In this document: positions 61,437 through 64,000 of the stretch, piece by piece
How positions within the stretch are numbered: the stretch's first letter is position 1
How the letters are laid out: each line of letters opens with the position of its first letter
Assembly: GCF_000935125.1 (NCBI RefSeq)
Contig: NZ_JRKI01000009.1
Coordinates: 248,001 to 312,000, forward strand
DNA: 64,000 nucleotides
DNA from: Streptomyces natalensis ATCC 27448
Lineage (GTDB): Bacteria > Actinomycetota > Actinomycetes > Streptomycetales > Streptomycetaceae
Direction: 5' to 3'
Notes under the pieces: model-generated
Seen by the model: the letters and a program-made list of their open reading frames with translations, nothing else
Databases searched by the model: none
What the model was told of the DNA's origin: nothing
Position numbers and translations under genes: made by a program

Positions 61437-62312
61437 ATGCCCATCGACGCCGCCAAGGCCCTCTCCGCCGCGCCGCGGAGTACCGAACTCGCCTGGGACC
61501 ACAAGGACATCCAGCTCTACCACCTCGGCATCGGGGCCGGCGCCGCCACACCGGAGAAGCCGCACGCCGCCACCGACCCCGACGAACTGCGCTACACCCT
61601 GGAGAGCGCGCTGCACGTCCTGCCCAGCTTCGCCACCGTCGCCGGCGGCGGAATGGCGCTGGCCGGCGGGCTCTCCGCCCCCGGCATCGAGGTCGACCTC
61701 GCCGCCGTCCTGCACGGCGGTCAGACGGTCACCGTCCACCGCACCCTCCCCGTGCGCGGCCGCGCCACCCAGACCTCCAGCGTCCCCGCCGTCTACGACA
61801 AACAGAAGGCCGCCGTCATCGTGCTGCGCTCCGAAGTAGCTGATGACGACGGCCCGTTGTGGACCTGCGACACCCAGATCTTCGTCCGCGGCGAGGGCGG
61901 CTTCGGCGGCGAACGCGGCCCCTCCGCCCGCCTCGAACTGCCCGACCGCGCCCCCGACCGCACCACCGAACGGCTGATCCGCGAGGACCAGGCCCTGCTC
62001 TACCGCCTCTCCGGCGACTGGAACCCGTTGCACGCCGACCCCGAATTCGCCAAGCTCGCCGGCTTCGACCGGCCGATCCTGCACGGGCTGTGCTCGTACG
62101 GCGTGACGCTCAAGGCCGTGGTCGACACGGTCCTCGGGGGAGATGTCGCGCGGGTGCGCTCGTACACCACCCGCTTCGCGGGCGTGGTCTTCCCCGGCGA
62201 GACCCTGCGGATCCGGATGTGGGAGGACGGCGGCCGCACCCAGGTGTCGGTCACGGCGGCCGACCGGGACGATGCGCCGGTCCTGGCGGACACCGTGGTC
62301 GAGCACGGCTGA
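61437..62312 (+). CDS. MaoC-type double hot-dog enoyl-CoA hydratase
   Basis: This is a 291-aa protein. The N-terminal hot-dog half is the non-catalytic one (YTLESALHVLPSFATVAGGG), and the C-terminal half has the hydratase-2 motif YRLSGDWNPLHADPEFAKLAGFDRPILHGLCSYG with the catalytic Asp and His (D-x4-H). This is the architecture of R-specific enoyl-CoA hydratases of peroxisomal MFE-2 type and steroid-side-chain MaoC proteins. ATG 61437 has AAGGAG 11 nt upstream. It heads a plus-strand run with an alcohol dehydrogenase and an SDR, probably a beta-oxidation unit under the box at 61206. Confidence 0.87.
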   Translation: MPIDAAKALSAAPRSTELAWDHKDIQLYHLGIGAGAATPEKPHAATDPDELRYTLESALHVLPSFATVAGGGMALAGGLSAPGIEVDLAAVLHGGQTVTVHRTLPVRGRATQTSSVPAVYDKQKAAVIVLRSEVADDDGPLWTCDTQIFVRGEGGFGGERGPSARLELPDRAPDRTTERLIREDQALLYRLSGDWNPLHADPEFAKLAGFDRPILHGLCSYGVTLKAVVDTVLGGDVARVRSYTTRFAGVVFPGETLRIRMWEDGGRTQVSVTAADRDDAPVLADTVVEHG

Positions 62313-62357
62313 AACAGGGGGACCGGCCAGGCCGCCCCAAAGGCCGGCGGCAGCTGC

Positions 62358-62399
62358 CCCCTGGGACGGCCACGCCCGCCCCTGGGACGGCCACGCCCG
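62358..62399. repeat. two perfect 21-bp tandem copies between the MaoC and ADH genes
   Basis: A 21-bp unit beginning CCCCTGGGACGG and ending ACGCCCG occurs twice in direct tandem (62358-62378, 62379-62399), and a shorter third start (CCCCAGGG) follows. It lies in the 143-bp gap of the MaoC-ADH operon. Confidence 0.85.
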
Positions 62400-62455
62400 C
62401 CCCAGGGCCGGCCCGCCGCCCCGCTACCCGCCCGCAACCCGAGAGGAGCCGCGCC

Positions 62456-63532
62456 ATGCGCGCAGCCGTACAGCACGAGACAGGGCAGGAAAAGCTCGAG
62501 GTGCTCGACGATGTGGAGGCGGTGGGGTTCGGGCCCGGCAAGGTCCGGATGCGGGTACGGGCCACCGGGCTGTGCCATTCCGACCTCTCCGCGATGAGCG
62601 GGGTGCTGCCGCAGCCCGCGCCCTTCGTCCCCGGGCACGAAGGAGCCGGCGAGATCCTGGATGTCGGCGACGGCGTCACCGGGCTCAGCCCGGGCGACCG
62701 CGTCCTGATGTGCTGGCTGCCGGCCTGCGGCAGCTGTCCGTCCTGCAAACGCGGTCAGACCCATCTGTGCCTGGCCGGGTTCATGAACGCCGGCACCCCC
62801 AACTTCGCACGCTCCGGGGGCGAGGTCTTCGGCTTCGCCGGGACCGGCACCTTCGCCGAGGAGGTCGTGGTCGCCGCCCACTGCGCGGTCCCGATCCCCG
62901 ACGACGTCCCGTACGAGATCGCCGCCCTGATCGGCTGCGGGGTCACCACCGGGCTCGGCGCGGCCCTCAACACCGCCGAGGTGGAGGCCGCCTCGTCGGT
63001 CGCCGTCATCGGGTGCGGCGGCGTCGGCATCTCCGTCATCCAGGGCGCCAGGGCCTGCGGCGCCGCCCAGATCATCGCCGTCGACCCGGTGGCCGGCCGC
63101 CGCGAGGCCGCGCTCCGCTTCGGCGCCACCGAGGCCGTCGCCCCCGGCGAACTCGCCGACGCCAAACAGCGGATCACCGCGGGCGAGGGCTTCGACTACG
63201 TCTTCGAGGTCGTCGGCAAGTCCGCCACCGCCCGCACCGCCTACGAGACGACCCGGCGCGGCGGCACCCTGTGCGTGGTCGGGGCGGGTGCACTGGACGA
63301 CACCTTCCAGGTCAACATGTTCGAGCTGTTCTTCGACGAGAAGCGGATTCTGCCCTCGCTCTACGGGGGCGGGGATGTGCTGCGCTCCTACGAGCGGGCC
63401 ATCGCCCTGTGGCGGGCCGGCCGGATCGACCTCGAGGGAATGATCACCCATCGCGTCCGGCTCGCCGAGATCAATGACGCGCTCGACCAGATGCGGTCCG
63501 GTACGGCGTTGCGCACCTGCATAGAGATCTGA
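62456..63532 (+). CDS. zinc-dependent alcohol dehydrogenase (MDR, class III-like)
   Basis: This 358-aa MDR has the catalytic Zn ligands Cys in RATGLCHSDLSAM and HE in VPGHEGAGEIL, and the structural zinc site CGSCPSCKRGQTHLC. GCGVTTGLGAALNTAEVEAASSVAVIGCGGVGISVIQGARACGAAQIIAVD forms the NAD Rossmann fold. These are typical of mycothiol/class III-type ADHs used for primary alcohols, so it may supply aldehyde to the ALDH at 40016. ATG 62456 has GAGAGGAG upstream. The substrate is inferred from context only. Confidence 0.88.
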   Translation: MRAAVQHETGQEKLEVLDDVEAVGFGPGKVRMRVRATGLCHSDLSAMSGVLPQPAPFVPGHEGAGEILDVGDGVTGLSPGDRVLMCWLPACGSCPSCKRGQTHLCLAGFMNAGTPNFARSGGEVFGFAGTGTFAEEVVVAAHCAVPIPDDVPYEIAALIGCGVTTGLGAALNTAEVEAASSVAVIGCGGVGISVIQGARACGAAQIIAVDPVAGRREAALRFGATEAVAPGELADAKQRITAGEGFDYVFEVVGKSATARTAYETTRRGGTLCVVGAGALDDTFQVNMFELFFDEKRILPSLYGGGDVLRSYERAIALWRAGRIDLEGMITHRVRLAEINDALDQMRSGTALRTCIEI

Positions 63533-63540
63533 CGTGGCCC

Positions 63541-63558
63541 CCGGCCCCCTGGGGCCGG
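63541..63558 (+). terminator. short perfect hairpin after the ADH gene
   Basis: CCGGCCCC-CT-GGGGCCGG forms an 8-bp stem with a 2-nt turn, 8 bp after the ADH stop. It may attenuate or end transcription before the SDR gene, which begins 67 bp further on. Confidence 0.6.
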
Positions 63559-63624
63559 CCGATCCCGCTCAGGGACCCGCACACCACCTGGCAACTCGCC
63601 CCGACAGCACAGGAGAGGACAGCA

Positions 63625-64000
63625 ATGGCACAGCCTCAGCCACAGCCACTGCCACTTGAGGGCCGCAGCGCGATCGTCACCGGTGCCGGGCGCGGTCTGG
63701 GGCGCGCCGAGGCCTTCGAACTCGCCCGTCTCGGCGCCGGCGTCGTCGTCAACGACTTCGGGCAGCCGGGCCGGGACGGCACCGGCGACGCCTCTGCCGC
63801 GCCCGCCGAGGAGGTGGCCGCCGAGATCCGGGCGGCGGGCGGACGGGCCATCGCCCACCTGGGCGACGTCGCCGACTTCGGGCAGGCCCGGGCGCTGGTC
63901 CACCTGGCCGTCGAGAGCTACGGGAAACTGGACATCCTGGTCAACAACGCGGGCATTCTGCGCGACCGGATGGTGTTCTCCATGAGCGAGGACGACTGGG
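63625..64000 (+). CDS. short-chain dehydrogenase (MFE-2 / hydroxysteroid-dehydrogenase-like), cut by window edge
   Basis: The first 125 residues are present. The glycine motif is RSAIVTGAGRGLGRAEAFELARLGAGVVVNDFG (TGxxxGxG), then GDVADFGQARALVHLAVESYGKLDILVNNAGILRDRMVFSMSEDDW (NNAG motif). The N-D-F-G after the second strand and the 'ILRDRMVF' run resemble the 3-hydroxyacyl-CoA dehydrogenase domain of MFE-2 and mycobacterial side-chain enzymes. ATG 63625 has AGGAGAGGAC before it. With MaoC it would provide hydration and dehydrogenation steps of beta-oxidation. The catalytic YxxxK lies outside the window. Confidence 0.85.
   Translation, partial: MAQPQPQPLPLEGRSAIVTGAGRGLGRAEAFELARLGAGVVVNDFGQPGRDGTGDASAAPAEEVAAEIRAAGGRAIAHLGDVADFGQARALVHLAVESYGKLDILVNNAGILRDRMVFSMSEDDW

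Overview
The window is high-G+C, densely coded DNA with GTG and TTG starts, 4-nt gene overlaps and an F420-type oxidoreductase. Together with protein families typical of Streptomyces, this points to a Streptomyces chromosome; no species is claimed. There is no rRNA or tRNA gene, and no CRISPR array that I can see. The flanks are chromosomal, and a 13-kb integrated element sits between about 26.72 and 39.79 kb. || 0-19 kb is mixed housekeeping and accessory content: a cut-off methyltransferase, universal stress protein, acetyltransferases, DedA and DoxX membrane proteins, an FAD-binding protein, a UPF0014 permease, a yybP-ykoY-type (Mn2+) riboswitch driving a TMEM165/GDT1 transporter, an HAD phosphatase, two MFS transporters (one fused to a MarR-like domain), a MhuD-type haem-degrading enzyme, a DUF2330 protein, and a C-terminal relic of cytochrome oxidase subunit I. 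|| 19.8-25.6 kb is a minus-strand operon of five genes joined by four consecutive 4-nt overlaps and preceded by a cobalamin-type riboswitch. It encodes two exported, membrane-anchored proteins (one an alpha/alpha-toroid protein), an ECF T permease, a double ECF ATPase and an S component. It looks like a B12 acquisition system with surface binding proteins. || 26.7-39.8 kb is an actinomycete integrative and conjugative element (AICE): a SacI-like restriction-modification pair with a gene of unknown function, an HD/NUDIX/XRE-DUF5919 module, a TraB/FtsK-type translocase, spread proteins, a GGDEF protein, a RepSA-type initiator, an apparently internally deleted xis, and a tyrosine integrase. It is bounded by a perfect 19-bp direct repeat that contains a TetR-type operator, not a tRNA end. 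|| Around and beyond the element (17-20, 25.6-26.7, 40-42.5, 51.7-55.2, 61.4-64 kb) are genes of a steroid or acyl-CoA side-chain degradation set: CYP125-like P450, FadA5-like thiolase, MBL-fold hydrolase, aldehyde dehydrogenase plus ferredoxin, a KstR-like repressor, a fused acyl-CoA dehydrogenase, a lipid-transfer thiolase, MaoC, alcohol dehydrogenase and an SDR. Most of these have a TNGAACNNGTTNNA-like box upstream, so they probably form one regulon. Interleaved are a glycosyltransferase/methyltransferase/toroid-protein trio, a DUF5336 protein, an exported amidase, an MFS exporter, and a two-component system next to an ABC exporter.
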